A stretch of 38,301 bases of DNA from an uncultured Sutterella sp. (GTDB taxonomy: Bacteria > Pseudomonadota > Gammaproteobacteria > Burkholderiales > Burkholderiaceae_F): positions 1 through 38,301 of the forward strand of contig CAKQON010000012.1 in NCBI GenBank assembly GCA_934255515.1, in the 5' to 3' direction. Both the position numbers and the translations under genes were made by a program. Positions 25,388 to 33,478 of the stretch are shown here, piece after piece. The stretch's first letter is position 1. Each line of letters begins with the position of its first letter. The notes under the pieces were generated by a model, which saw nothing but the letters and a program-made list of their open reading frames with translations, was not told where the DNA came from and made no database searches.

Positions 25388-25870
25388 ATGCGCGCCCTTT
25401 CCGCCCTGTTCGCGATCCTTCTCCTCGCGAGCTGCACCACCATTCAGTTCACCCCCGATCCGCTGAAGGACGCTACAGCCGTCTATTCATGGGAAGCCCG
25501 CGGACGGATGGTATTCCAATGTTCCTATGATTCAGAAGGCTTTTTCTGGAATTTCGTACAAACGGAAGGAGAGCTTCTGAATGACGCCGGGCAGCGCCAG
25601 GCAGTACTGCAGCCGAACTTCGGCATTACTGCCCGCGACGGCTCCACGATTCACGCGAAAATCATCAGCCAGGGGGAACAGATCTCTCCCCGGGATCTGC
25701 GCACAGCCGTTTTTTCCACCCAGTCCGAAGGCCGCGGGATCCTCGAAGGCGTTCGCTACATCGCCCGCCGACAGCCTTCCGGAGGCATGCCGCTCGTCAC
25801 ATGCACAGCCTCGCAAAGAGGTCAGTATCTCCGGGTGCCGTTTCGCGCACGCTATGTGTTTTACCGCTGA
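25388..25870 (+). CDS. DUF3455-like lipoprotein
   Basis: A 160-residue exported protein. A short signal ends in the lipobox LLAS-C15, so it is probably lipid-anchored. The remainder resembles the DUF3455 family: an early W-x3-G-x-x-x-F-x-C segment, a DGSTIHAK strand, then ILEGVRYIARRQPSGGMP followed by a Cys and the C-terminal VPFRARYVFYR. Function of this family is unknown to me. It is divergent from porG. No operon partner is evident; the next gene starts about 127 nt downstream. Confidence 0.75.
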   Translation: MRALSALFAILLLASCTTIQFTPDPLKDATAVYSWEARGRMVFQCSYDSEGFFWNFVQTEGELLNDAGQRQAVLQPNFGITARDGSTIHAKIISQGEQISPRDLRTAVFSTQSEGRGILEGVRYIARRQPSGGMPLVTCTASQRGQYLRVPFRARYVFYR

Positions 25871-25997
25871 GAAACAAAAACCTGACTGTCTGAGTCGGGA
25901 AAGCCCCCGTCCGGTTTGCTAAAATCTATTTTCTTGCGGCTTGCGAGCTCTCTTTGGGAGCCCGAAGCCTATATTTTTATTAGGGGGAAAAGTAGTC

Positions 25998-26507
25998 ATG
26001 GTACCTGCAGCCACCACGGTGGGAGGCTATCTCCAGAGTCTGCCCAACGATCGCCGCGTTGCAATGGCCAGAGTCTGCAGCATGATCCGACGCTCCGCCC
26101 GAGGCGTGCGTGAAAGCATGCGCTTCGGTCTTGCCTTCTATGAGCTTGACGGACCGATTTTTGCCGTCAAGTCTCATGAGAAGTCTCTCATCCTCTATTA
26201 CGCAGAAAAAGACGCCGCTGCCGGCAATGAGGAACGCTGGAAGGGACTCGATACCGAGCATCGCTCAATCGAGTTCAAGGATCTGAACTGCCTGCCGCTC
26301 GATGTTGTGGAAACCGTCGTCCGCAATTCGCTCAAGCTTCGCCGTGCAAGACCGGCAAGCGAGATGCCGTCTCAGAGCGAGCTTCTGGAGGTCTGGGGCA
26401 TTCGCGAGGAAGACGCCGCTGTTGCGCCTCCCATCGTGCGCATCGTCGTCAATCACGATGAGGAAGGCGCCGGCGATGCTCCGGCGGGCGAACCGGCCGC
26501 CAAGTAA
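25998..26507 (+). CDS. DUF1801-like protein
   Basis: A 169-residue soluble protein. The first 120 residues resemble DUF1801 (YdhG-like) proteins: TVGGYLQSLPNDRRVAMARV, then a helix with I-R-x-S-A-x-G-V-x-E-S-M-x-F-G-x-A-F-Y, and a beta segment with FAVKSHEKSLILYY. The C-terminal 45 residues are acidic and Ala/Pro-rich, probably disordered. The frame is open to 25941, but ATG 25998 has AGGGGG upstream and starts at the family's usual point. Function is unknown; some relatives are annotated as iron chaperones, which I cannot support here. Confidence 0.7.
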   Translation: MVPAATTVGGYLQSLPNDRRVAMARVCSMIRRSARGVRESMRFGLAFYELDGPIFAVKSHEKSLILYYAEKDAAAGNEERWKGLDTEHRSIEFKDLNCLPLDVVETVVRNSLKLRRARPASEMPSQSELLEVWGIREEDAAVAPPIVRIVVNHDEEGAGDAPAGEPAAK

Positions 26508-26531
26508 CCGAAAATCGGCACTTGCGCATTA

Positions 26532-26567
26532 GAAAAAGCCGCTCGGGGAAATCTCGGCGGCTTTTTC
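26532..26567. terminator. Bidirectional terminator
   Basis: GAAAAAGCCGC (26532-26542) pairs perfectly with GCGGCTTTTTC (26557-26567), loop 14 nt. Both strands have a T5 run at the stem's 3' side, so it serves the DUF1801-like gene and the convergent hydrolase gene. Confidence 0.9.
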
Positions 26568-26575
26568 TTTGTCCC

Positions 26576-27493
26576 TCAGAAATGACGCTGCATCCAGTCC
26601 TCAACGACCGCAATCAGGTCCTGAAGACATTCCGTTACCGGCCAGTGACGGCATTTGAGCAGCACAAACTCTCCGTCAGTAAGCGCCCCGGCTTCGCGTC
26701 GCATCGCCTCAGGATCCGTGTACCTCCCGGAGGAAGCCCCGATGATGAGCACCGGCGCCTTAATCCTGGAAAGCTCCGGACTCGGACGACCGACCTCAAG
26801 CAAATCCCGTCCGTAGTCCGCCATGTGGATATGCCCGAGATCGCGCCAGGGCGAGGAATACTCCTTCACAAAGGCTTCCAGCGCTGCGCCGCCTTCGGCA
26901 ATCTTGAGCCGCGCAGCCTCGTCGCCCGTGCGAAGGTTGTAGGGCGGCAGACGGCGCTGCAGATGAAGCTCCCGGGAAACAATGCCGATTTTTTCAAGAA
27001 GAGCCGGCATCCAGCGCTTCCTTCGCATTTCAATTGCCTTCGGAGTCAGACAATTTGAGAGCAGCGGATCGAGGAGAATCAGCCCCTCAACGCGTTCGGG
27101 ATACTTCGCAGCAAAATTCATGGCCACTGCGGCGCCCAGGCTATGGCCGAGAATTACCGCGCGCCTGCGTCCGAGGAGATCCATGAGAGCCGCAATGTCG
27201 CAGGCATGCGCTTCGAGCGTTCCGGCAGTACGCGAGGGACTCGCCCCATGCCCCCGGAGGTCGAAGCGCAGAATATCCCAGTTGTCCCTGAGCCTCGTTT
27301 TTTCTACGAATTCCTCCCAGCGCGAAGCGTTGGAAGCCGCTCCGTGCACGAGGATGAGCAGTCCTCGGGCAGTTTTTCCTGCCCGTGCAAGCGCAGCAGC
27401 AATTGCCGCCTCGCCTCTCGAGATGCCAATGCGCTCCTCTCCTTCGGTAAGCCGAAAGAAAAGCCGCTCCTCGGGTCTCATCGACGCGGTCAT
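26576..27493 (-). CDS. Alpha/beta-fold hydrolase
   Basis: A 305-residue soluble hydrolase. The oxyanion strand LLILVHGAASNASRW (about 45-59), FDLRGHG (78-83), and nucleophile elbow G116-H-S118-L-G are typical. A cap domain lies at about 145-225. The likely catalytic Asp is in the segment around GRYTDPEAM (about 265) and the His in CRHWPVTE (about 287). The substrate is unknown; relatives include ring-cleavage hydrolases and esterases. Its start overlaps the stop of the upstream AAA+ regulator gene by 4 nt (ATGA), so the two are co-translated. Confidence 0.85.
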   Translation of the reverse strand: MTASMRPEERLFFRLTEGEERIGISRGEAAIAAALARAGKTARGLLILVHGAASNASRWEEFVEKTRLRDNWDILRFDLRGHGASPSRTAGTLEAHACDIAALMDLLGRRRAVILGHSLGAAVAMNFAAKYPERVEGLILLDPLLSNCLTPKAIEMRRKRWMPALLEKIGIVSRELHLQRRLPPYNLRTGDEAARLKIAEGGAALEAFVKEYSSPWRDLGHIHMADYGRDLLEVGRPSPELSRIKAPVLIIGASSGRYTDPEAMRREAGALTDGEFVLLKCRHWPVTECLQDLIAVVEDWMQRHF

Positions 27494-28770
27494 TTTGTTC
27501 CTTTCTCCTTTTTCTGCTGTAGCTCTCTGGCTTCCTGAAGTCTGCGGTAAAGCGTGCGCTCGGATAGCCCCATTCGACGGGCAAGTCCTGCCCGGGTTCC
27601 CTGCCAGCGCGACTCTTCCTCTAAAAGCGTATCGCCGCAGACATCCTCTGCGGAAAGCTCCGAATAGCGCGGGGCTTCCAGATCAGCAGGACGAATTCTC
27701 CTCCCGCCCGCAAGAAGCTGCGCACGCATGAGCGCACATTCAAGCTCGCGAATATTACCCGGCCAGCTGCGCTTGAGAAGCAGCGCCAGAACTTCAGAGG
27801 ATATTTCCGCGGATTCACCGTCTCCCGTACGGCGCAGGATGAGCTCCGCGAGCTCTCCGATGTCTTCGCGCCGATCTTTGAGTGGCGGCACATCAATGCG
27901 CGCCACGCAGAGCCTCAGCCACAAATCTTCCCGAAGCGCGCCCGACGCCACCAGCCTGTCCGGATCCTCTGCATTGGTCGAACAGACAACGCGCCAGTCG
28001 AGCGCAACGCTCTGCGCGCTTCCGGCTTCACGCACGAAGCCGGATTCCAGCAGCGTCAGGAGACGCCGCTGAAGCCCCGGGCTAAGCGCAGATATTTCAT
28101 CAAAATAAAGCGTCCCGCCCGGACGGGAGGCGAGGCCGCCCGTCCTCGATCCGCCAAACTTTGCCGACCTGCCGAGAAGCTCGTCCTCAAATCGCTCATC
28201 CGTAAGCGCGGTGCAGTCGAGCTTCACGAGCGCATTCACAGCACGTCGTGAATTCTCATGCAAAAAGCGCGTGAAGCTTTGCTTGCCGCATCCTCCGGGG
28301 CCGCAAAAAAGCACCGGCACGTTCAAGGTAGCCACACGGGCAATGGCGTTGAGCACGCGCCTTGTTGCCGGACTGCGGGCAACAATACCCTCGCGAAGGG
28401 CCGCATTCTGCGCATCATCACGGATGCGGATGCGCTCCATAAAGTAAACAGGACTTCCATCTGCGGCAGCGACAGGCACCGATTCCAGTTCGAGGAAGCG
28501 TTCGCCCCCGGGCACAAGTTCCCTTTCGAGCGCACGCTCAACCTGCCGGGAAAAAACGGATTTATCCATCGGACAAATGCGTCCGCAGCTTCCGCAGGGG
28601 TTGAGGTCATGAAAAACCAGCTCATGACATTTCCGCCCCTCAAAATCATCGATGCCGAATTTTTGACGGAAAGCACGATTCGCATAAGCCACGGTGTAAT
28701 CCGATCTTACGAGGAGCCTTGGATCCTCAAGCGCATCAAGAATGCCCTGAAATTCTGCACTTACTGCCAT
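27490..28770 (-). CDS. PAS-AAA+-Fis regulator lacking the GAFTGA motif
   Basis: A 426-residue regulator built like sigma54 activators. A PAS-like domain (about 5-115) holds a cysteine set C48, C59, C62, C66 followed by Pro. The AAA+ domain has Walker A G157-P-G-G-C-G-K163, Walker B LYFD224E, and REDLWLRL plus PPLKDRREDI arginine-finger region. A Fis-type HTH ends the protein (GLARRMGLSERTLYRRL, about 395-411). Between LLG (198-200) and GGTL (218) the usual GAFTGA loop is missing and about four residues are deleted. The frame is open to 28884, but the PAS begins at ATG 28770. It is divergent from cydP. Confidence 0.85.
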   Translation of the reverse strand: MAVSAEFQGILDALEDPRLLVRSDYTVAYANRAFRQKFGIDDFEGRKCHELVFHDLNPCGSCGRICPMDKSVFSRQVERALERELVPGGERFLELESVPVAAADGSPVYFMERIRIRDDAQNAALREGIVARSPATRRVLNAIARVATLNVPVLFCGPGGCGKQSFTRFLHENSRRAVNALVKLDCTALTDERFEDELLGRSAKFGGSRTGGLASRPGGTLYFDEISALSPGLQRRLLTLLESGFVREAGSAQSVALDWRVVCSTNAEDPDRLVASGALREDLWLRLCVARIDVPPLKDRREDIGELAELILRRTGDGESAEISSEVLALLLKRSWPGNIRELECALMRAQLLAGGRRIRPADLEAPRYSELSAEDVCGDTLLEEESRWQGTRAGLARRMGLSERTLYRRLQEARELQQKKEKGTK

Positions 28771-28773
28771 ATC

Positions 28774-28820
28774 GAACTGCCAAAGTCCGCCAAACTGTAA
28801 TTTTGGCAGTCTGACAGTTC
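28774..28820. promoter_or_regulatory. Operator-like repeats between the AAA+ regulator and cydP
   Basis: GCCAAA occurs at 28779-28784 and 28789-28794, exactly 10 bp apart, and TTTGGC inverted at 28802-28807. Larger nested arms are CTGCCAAA (28777-28784) with TTTGGCAG (28802-28809), and GAACTG (28774-28779) with CAGTTC (28815-28820). The array abuts the regulator's start codon at 28770. Confidence 0.5.
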
Positions 28821-28936
28821 CATTTAACACCGTCAAGCCGTAAACGGAAGGCGTCAGATATGGGAATTCTCCCAACGCGCTCATTAAGATGTAGGCACGA
28901 AAAAGCCGCCTTCTGCGAAATCAATCGGAGCAACTG

Positions 28937-29131
28937 ATGGACAACACCACAGACCGCCGCCGGCGTCCCGGACTTCTCGCCGAAATCATTCTGGTCGTCG
29001 CGGTCAAGCTCTTCCTTATTTTCTGTCTTTGGTACCTGTTTTTCAGTCCTGAACACCGGACTGACGTCACGCCGCAGAAGATGGGGGATGCGCTTCTTGG
29101 CGCTCCGGCGGCCACCTCGGAACCCCGCTAA
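28937..29131 (+). CDS. cydP: CydP-like small subunit of cytochrome bd oxidase
   Basis: A 64-residue single-pass membrane protein. The N-terminus is basic (DRRRRP), then one helix at about 14-37 (LAEIILVVAVKLFLIF), then a short tail with LWYLFFSPEHR. It matches my recollection of the small proteins called CydP that sit just before cydA in betaproteobacteria. GGAG lies 6 nt before the ATG, and cydA begins 30 nt downstream. The function is a putative accessory or stabilising subunit; not proven from sequence. Confidence 0.7.
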   Translation: MDNTTDRRRRPGLLAEIILVVAVKLFLIFCLWYLFFSPEHRTDVTPQKMGDALLGAPAATSEPR

Positions 29132-29161
29132 CAACTCTCAAAACCACATCAGGAGTCTCAA

Positions 29162-30712
29162 GTGATCTCAACTGATCTTGTTGACCTGTCACGCCTGCAG
29201 TTTGCGCTGACCGCGATGTACCACTTCATTTTTGTGCCGCTTACGCTCGGACTTTCGTTCCTGCTGGTGGTCATGGAAGTGACGTATGTCCTCACGGGCA
29301 AACAGATGTACAAGGACATGACCCGCTTCTGGGGCAAGCTCTTCGGCATCAACTTCGCCCTCGGCGTCGCCACCGGCATTACGATGGAATTCCAGTTCGG
29401 CACGAACTGGGCCTACTACTCTCACTATGTAGGCGATATTTTCGGCGCACCGCTCGCCATTGAAGGCCTGATGGCCTTCTTCCTTGAGTCGACCTTCATC
29501 GGCCTTTTCTTCTTCGGCTGGGACCGCCTGTCGAAAGGCAAGCACCTTTTTGCCACGATCATGATGGCGCTCGGCTCCAACCTCTCGGCGCTCTGGATTC
29601 TTGTCGCCAACGGCTGGATGATGTATCCGACCGGCGCGGAATTCAATTTTGAAACCATGCGCATGGAGATGACCAATTTCTGGGCCGTCTTCACGAGCGA
29701 ATGGGCTCAGGCCAAGTTCGTCCACACGGTTGCCGGCGGCTACATGACGGGCGCCATGTTCGTGATGGCCGTTTCCGCCTACTACCTCCTCAAGCGCCAG
29801 GACGTCAAATTCGCCGCTTCGTCCTTCCGCCTTGCCGCTGCTTTCGGCATCGTCTCGAGCATTCTGACGATCCACATGGGCGACGAATCGGGCTTCCTCG
29901 TGACGCGCGACCAGCCCACCAAGATTGCCGCCATGGAAGCCACCTGGGACACCCACGAGGCTCCGGCGCCGCTCACGCTTTTTGCGATCCCCAATGAAGC
30001 CGAACAGAAAAACGCCATGGAAATCAGCATTCCCTGGGTATTCGGCCTGATGGGCACGCGGTCGCTGTCTACGGAGATTCCGGGCATCAAGCAGCTTGAA
30101 GCCCAGGCTGAAGAGCGCATCAAGAACGGCCAGAAAGCCGTTGCCACTCTGGAAGCGCTCCGCAAGGATCCGAAGAATGAAGCTCTGCGCGCTGAATTCA
30201 AGGCGCTCCAGCCCGACCTCGGCTTCGGCCTTCTTCTGAAGCGCTATACCGAAGACGTCACGCAGGCCACGCCTGAAATGATCAAGCAGGCCGCTCAGGA
30301 TACGACGCCGCAGGTTGCGCCGATGTTCTGGAGCTTCAGGCTGATGATCAGCTGCGGCCTCGGCATGGCGCTCATCTTCGTGCTCGGCCTTGTCTTCTCC
30401 ATGAAGAAGACCCTCCAGAATCAGCCGCTCTACCTGCGCCTTACGCTCCTTGCGCTCCCGCTGCCCTGGATCGCCTGTGAAGCAGGCTGGTTCGTCGCCG
30501 AATACGGCCGTCAGCCCTGGACCATTTACAACATCCTGCCGACGCACCTCTCTGTTTCGTCCCTCTCCACGGGCGACCTGATCGGTTCGATCCTCGGCTT
30601 CGTCATTCTCTATACGCTCATGCTCATCGCCGAAATGTGGCTGATGATCCGCTTCAGCCGCAAGGGTCCGAGCTCGCTCGGCACCGGCCGCTATCACTTC
30701 GAGCAGAAGTAA
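29162..30712 (+). CDS. cydA: Cytochrome bd ubiquinol oxidase subunit I
   Basis: A 516-residue inner-membrane subunit carrying haems b558, b595 and d. It oxidises quinol and reduces O2 to water with high oxygen affinity. The N-terminal helix [20 protein letters not shown] contains the conserved haem His; [24 protein letters not shown] and [20 protein letters not shown] are highly typical. A Q-loop region spans about 240-370, and the C-terminal helices include [11 protein letters not shown]. Start is GTG 29162 preceded by AGGAG. Size is close to E. coli CydA (522). It heads the core of cydPABX-ybgE-trHb. Confidence 0.97.
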   Translation: MISTDLVDLSRLQFALTAMYHFIFVPLTLGLSFLLVVMEVTYVLTGKQMYKDMTRFWGKLFGINFALGVATGITMEFQFGTNWAYYSHYVGDIFGAPLAIEGLMAFFLESTFIGLFFFGWDRLSKGKHLFATIMMALGSNLSALWILVANGWMMYPTGAEFNFETMRMEMTNFWAVFTSEWAQAKFVHTVAGGYMTGAMFVMAVSAYYLLKRQDVKFAASSFRLAAAFGIVSSILTIHMGDESGFLVTRDQPTKIAAMEATWDTHEAPAPLTLFAIPNEAEQKNAMEISIPWVFGLMGTRSLSTEIPGIKQLEAQAEERIKNGQKAVATLEALRKDPKNEALRAEFKALQPDLGFGLLLKRYTEDVTQATPEMIKQAAQDTTPQVAPMFWSFRLMISCGLGMALIFVLGLVFSMKKTLQNQPLYLRLTLLALPLPWIACEAGWFVAEYGRQPWTIYNILPTHLSVSSLSTGDLIGSILGFVILYTLMLIAEMWLMIRFSRKGPSSLGTGRYHFEQK

Positions 30713-30730
30713 CCCGGGAGCATTGACAAA

Positions 30731-31870
30731 ATGATCGATTATGAAATTCTGAAAGTCATCTGGTGGCTCTTCATCGGCGTGCTCCTCACGGGCTTTGCAG
30801 TGATGGACGGCCATGACATGGGCGTCGGCTCGCTGCTGCCGTTCCTCGGCAAGAACGACAATGAGCGCCGCGTGATGATCAATTCCGTCGCTCCGCACTG
30901 GGACGGCAATCAGGTGTGGCTCATCACGGGCGGCGGCGCCATGTTCGCTGCCTGGCCGATGATGTACGCCGTGGCTTTTTCGGGCTTCTACTGGGCGATG
31001 CTCGTCATCCTCGCTGCGCTCATGTTCCGCCCGCTCGCCTTCGACTACCGCAGCAAGGTGGCGGCCACCCGCTGGCGCACTACCTGGGACTGGCTCCTCT
31101 TTATCGGATCGGCCGTTCCTCCGGTGATCTGCGGCGTTGCGTTCGGCAATCTCCTTCAGGGCGTGCCCTTTGAGATTGATGCAACGATGCGCCCGATTTA
31201 TACGGGGAGCTTCTTCGGCCTTCTCAATCCGTTCGGACTGCTCTGCGGCGTGCTCGCGCTTCTGATGGTTGTCTTCCACGGCGCCAACTACCTGGCGCTT
31301 CGTACGGAAGGCGATCTCCATGACCGCGCCGTCAAGGTTTCCGGCATTGCCGGCATCCTCACGGCCGTGCTCTTTGTGCTGGGCGGCATCTGGGTCTACA
31401 TGGGAATTGACGGGTATGTCGCAACCGCCGGTCTTGATCCTGCCGGTCCGGCGAATCCGCTTGCGAAGACGGTTGAAGTTCAGGCCGGCGCCTGGTTTGC
31501 CAACTACAGCGCCCTGCCGCTTCTCTGGGTCGTCCCCGTGCTCGGCATTGCCGGCGCGCTTCTGGGTTCGGTACTCGTGAAGAAGGGCCGCATCTGGCCG
31601 GCGATCTTCTGCTCTTCCGCAGCGATTCTCGGCATCGTCCTTACGCCGCTTATTTCGATGTTCCCCTTCGTGATGCCGTCCTCGACGATGTTCAATGCCG
31701 GCCTCACCATCTGGGACTGCACGAGCTCTCAGCTCACGCTTGAGATCATGCTTTTCGTCACGCTCATCTTCCTGCCTATCGTGGTTTTCTACACGTCCTG
31801 GGCCTATCGCGTGATGAGCGGCAAGCTCAATGCTTCGTACATCGAAAAGAACACGCACTCCCTTTATTAA
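30731..31870 (+). CDS. cydB: Cytochrome bd ubiquinol oxidase subunit II
   Basis: A 379-residue membrane subunit that pairs with CydA. The N-terminal motif is GFAVMDGHDMGVGSLLPFLG, with WDGNQVWLITGGGAMFAAWP following; both are characteristic. About eight or nine helices. GGGAG precedes ATG 30731, 18 nt after the cydA stop. The length equals E. coli CydB (379). Confidence 0.97.
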   Translation: MIDYEILKVIWWLFIGVLLTGFAVMDGHDMGVGSLLPFLGKNDNERRVMINSVAPHWDGNQVWLITGGGAMFAAWPMMYAVAFSGFYWAMLVILAALMFRPLAFDYRSKVAATRWRTTWDWLLFIGSAVPPVICGVAFGNLLQGVPFEIDATMRPIYTGSFFGLLNPFGLLCGVLALLMVVFHGANYLALRTEGDLHDRAVKVSGIAGILTAVLFVLGGIWVYMGIDGYVATAGLDPAGPANPLAKTVEVQAGAWFANYSALPLLWVVPVLGIAGALLGSVLVKKGRIWPAIFCSSAAILGIVLTPLISMFPFVMPSSTMFNAGLTIWDCTSSQLTLEIMLFVTLIFLPIVVFYTSWAYRVMSGKLNASYIEKNTHSLY

Positions 31871-31884
31871 TTGAACAGCTGAGT

Positions 31885-31930
31885 CTTCAATTCCGAACTG
31901 TCTCCGGGAAGAGGCAGTCCGGGATTGAAG
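31885..31930 (+). repeat. 19-bp imperfect hairpin between cydB and cydX
   Basis: The arms 31885-31903 and 31912-31930 form a 19-position stem. It begins CTTCAAT and ends ATTGAAG, includes two G-U pairs and one A-C mismatch, and has an 8-nt loop. It starts 14 nt after the cydB stop and ends 28 nt before cydX. There is no U-tract. Confidence 0.65.
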
Positions 31931-31958
31931 CCGGATCGTTCATCTGGAGCTCAACACC

Positions 31959-32048
31959 ATGTCTTATTTCTACTGGATTGCAGGTCTTTCCTGCGCAGTT
32001 CTCCTTGCGGCAACGCTTGAAAGCTACGCATCGCGCAATGACGACTGA
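31959..32048 (+). CDS. cydX: CydX-like 29-residue subunit of cytochrome bd oxidase
   Basis: A 29-residue protein, MSYFYWIAGL followed by SCAVLLAATLESYASRNDD. Like known CydX proteins it begins with an aromatic-rich Tyr-Phe-x-Trp-I-x-G segment and is one short transmembrane helix. CydX is needed for stable cytochrome bd activity. GGAG lies 9 nt before the ATG. It follows cydB after the hairpin at 31885-31930, and its last 11 nt overlap the start of ybgE. It is too short for routine gene finders. Confidence 0.8.
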   Translation: MSYFYWIAGLSCAVLLAATLESYASRNDD

Positions 32049-32361
32049 TCTTGAAAAGCCTCTGGAGCGCATTCACGGAAGCAGCGGCGAAAGGAAAAGC
32101 AGTTCTTCTTTTCTGAGGGTTCTTTCGCTTCTCGCCGCGCTTGCATGTGCCGCGCTCGTCATTCTTTATCCGCGAGCGATTGCTCATGATGCAGCCGGCG
32201 TTCCTCACGGCTTTTTGGTCGGCATGCTCATCGGCATGAGCATTCTCTGGGTCTATGGTTTCGGCTTTGTGCCGCGCCATCCGCTTATTCGCCGTATTTT
32301 TTCGCCGCTCGTCGGCTGGGCTCTGTTGCTCGGCTTCGGTGCGGCCGTTTTTCTCCACTGA
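32038..32361 (+). CDS. ybgE: YbgE family protein of the cyd operon
   Basis: A 107-residue membrane protein with about three helices (near 26-43, 55-72 and 87-106). The end is reminiscent of E. coli YbgE: HGFLVGMLIGMSILWVYGFG, followed by FVPRHPLIRRIFSPLVGW. The frame is open from 31978, but ATG 32038 is preferred, since the upstream part is only the shifted frame of cydX. It overlaps cydX by 11 nt, suggesting translational coupling. Its exact role with cytochrome bd is unknown. Confidence 0.8.
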   Translation: MTTDLEKPLERIHGSSGERKSSSSFLRVLSLLAALACAALVILYPRAIAHDAAGVPHGFLVGMLIGMSILWVYGFGFVPRHPLIRRIFSPLVGWALLLGFGAAVFLH

Positions 32362-32363
32362 CC

Positions 32364-32753
32364 ATGCCAGAACAGTCCTCTCTTTACGCCGCCATTGGCG
32401 GCGAGGACGGCATTGCAAGGCTTGTCGCTTCATATGTGCGCATACTGAGAGACAATCCTTCCTTCGGGCAACTGAGAGCGCTTTATACTCCTGAGGGCAT
32501 CAAACGCTACGACAGCCGCATGCGCGAATTTCTTTCGGGCTGGCTTGGCGGACCTGCGCTCTATCAGGAGCGTCACGGACTGCCTATGCTGAGGGAATCG
32601 CACCGCGCCATTCCGATCGACCGGGCGCTCATGCAGGAATGGATGCGCGTGATGCGCATGGCGCTCAACGAGGCAGTCGCCGATCCAGCCCTGCGGCTTC
32701 GTCTGGAAGGAGCCTTTGCGCGGATGTCGGAAAGCCTCATCAACCAGCGCTGA
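32364..32753 (+). CDS. Group II truncated haemoglobin
   Basis: A 129-residue globin (trHbO class). It starts SLYAAIGGEDGIARLVASYV, and includes LRALYTP, FLSGWLGGPALYQERHG and LRESHRAIPID, where the His of ESH is the expected proximal haem ligand F8. The WLGGP-x-LY pattern is typical of group II. The start lies 2 nt after the ybgE stop, so it is the last gene of the cyd operon. Globins of this class are linked to O2, NO and peroxide chemistry; a supporting role for cytochrome bd under nitrosative stress is inference, made attractive by nitrite production from Nap. Confidence 0.88.
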   Translation: MPEQSSLYAAIGGEDGIARLVASYVRILRDNPSFGQLRALYTPEGIKRYDSRMREFLSGWLGGPALYQERHGLPMLRESHRAIPIDRALMQEWMRVMRMALNEAVADPALRLRLEGAFARMSESLINQR

Positions 32754-32782
32754 AAGCAAACCTTTTCGCAATGCTCTAAACG

Positions 32783-32821
32783 CGAAAACCCGCTTCTTCT
32801 CAATGAAGAAACGGGTTTTCG
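32783..32821. terminator. Terminator at the end of the cyd operon
   Basis: A 17-position stem: CGAAAACCCGCTTCTTC (32783-32799) pairs with 32805-32821, one mismatch, 5-nt loop, followed by TTTATT on plus. On minus it is followed by a less regular sequence. It lies between the convergent trHb and yaeQ genes and probably serves both. Confidence 0.85.
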
Positions 32822-32836
32822 TTTATTGGGGGTCCG

Positions 32837-33394
32837 TCAGGTCCAGCGCTGGGTTTCGCGCTTGAGATATTCCGGATTGATCTGCACATCCGCAGTGTCG
32901 CTGTTTACCCAGATCACGCTGTCCTGGATGGTGACGGCAAACTTCATGCTTCGCAACGCCATCACGGCAAGCGCGTCAGCCTCAGAATCAGGAATAAAAA
33001 TAACCGTCAGCTTGTCGATTTTCGAAAGCTCTCCCTTCACGGATTCCCACCAGGGTTTTGTCCGCGCCTCATCATATGCGAGGACGAGTACATGCTCGCT
33101 TTTACCCGCCGCCTTGCGCACGGTCCGTACGTCTGGCGCACCGAGCTCCACCCATTCAATAATGGCTCCGGTATCGTCCGTCTCCCAAAGCGCGGGTTCG
33201 CCATCAGAAGAAAGGCCGCGGCCGAATTCAAGATGTTCTCCGGCGCGCACGCACCAAGCGAGGACGCGCAGCATAAGACGTTTTTCTGTTTCCGAAGGGT
33301 GTCGGGCAATCGTGAGCACAGGCTGCCCATACCATCCTCGATCCAGATTCGAGATGGAAAGCTGCGCCTTGTAGACCATTGCTCCGAGAGCCAT
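32837..33394 (-). CDS. yaeQ: YaeQ family protein
   Basis: A 185-residue cytoplasmic protein. YaeQ signatures: MALGAMVYKAQLSISNLDR at the start, LTIARHPSETEKRLMLRVLAW, GLSSDGEPALWE, and VTIQDSVIWVNSD near the end. The family has a PD-(D/E)XK nuclease-like fold, but no enzymatic role is established as far as I know. Length matches (E. coli 181). It is convergent with the cyd operon. The gap to the next upstream gene is 84 nt. Confidence 0.93.
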   Translation of the reverse strand: MALGAMVYKAQLSISNLDRGWYGQPVLTIARHPSETEKRLMLRVLAWCVRAGEHLEFGRGLSSDGEPALWETDDTGAIIEWVELGAPDVRTVRKAAGKSEHVLVLAYDEARTKPWWESVKGELSKIDKLTVIFIPDSEADALAVMALRSMKFAVTIQDSVIWVNSDTADVQINPEYLKRETQRWT

Positions 33395-33478
33395 GAAAAC
33401 TCACTCCTTAAGAAAATTGCGAGGGAATTTTTCAGTATAGCGTTACTGCTCTTCATCGAGCCTCGAATTCCCCCGGCA

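Noticed and set aside
29189..31858. 889-codon open frame antisense to cydA and cydB
   Set aside because: It spans two clear genes and their junction, is highly charged and matches nothing known; a codon-bias artefact.
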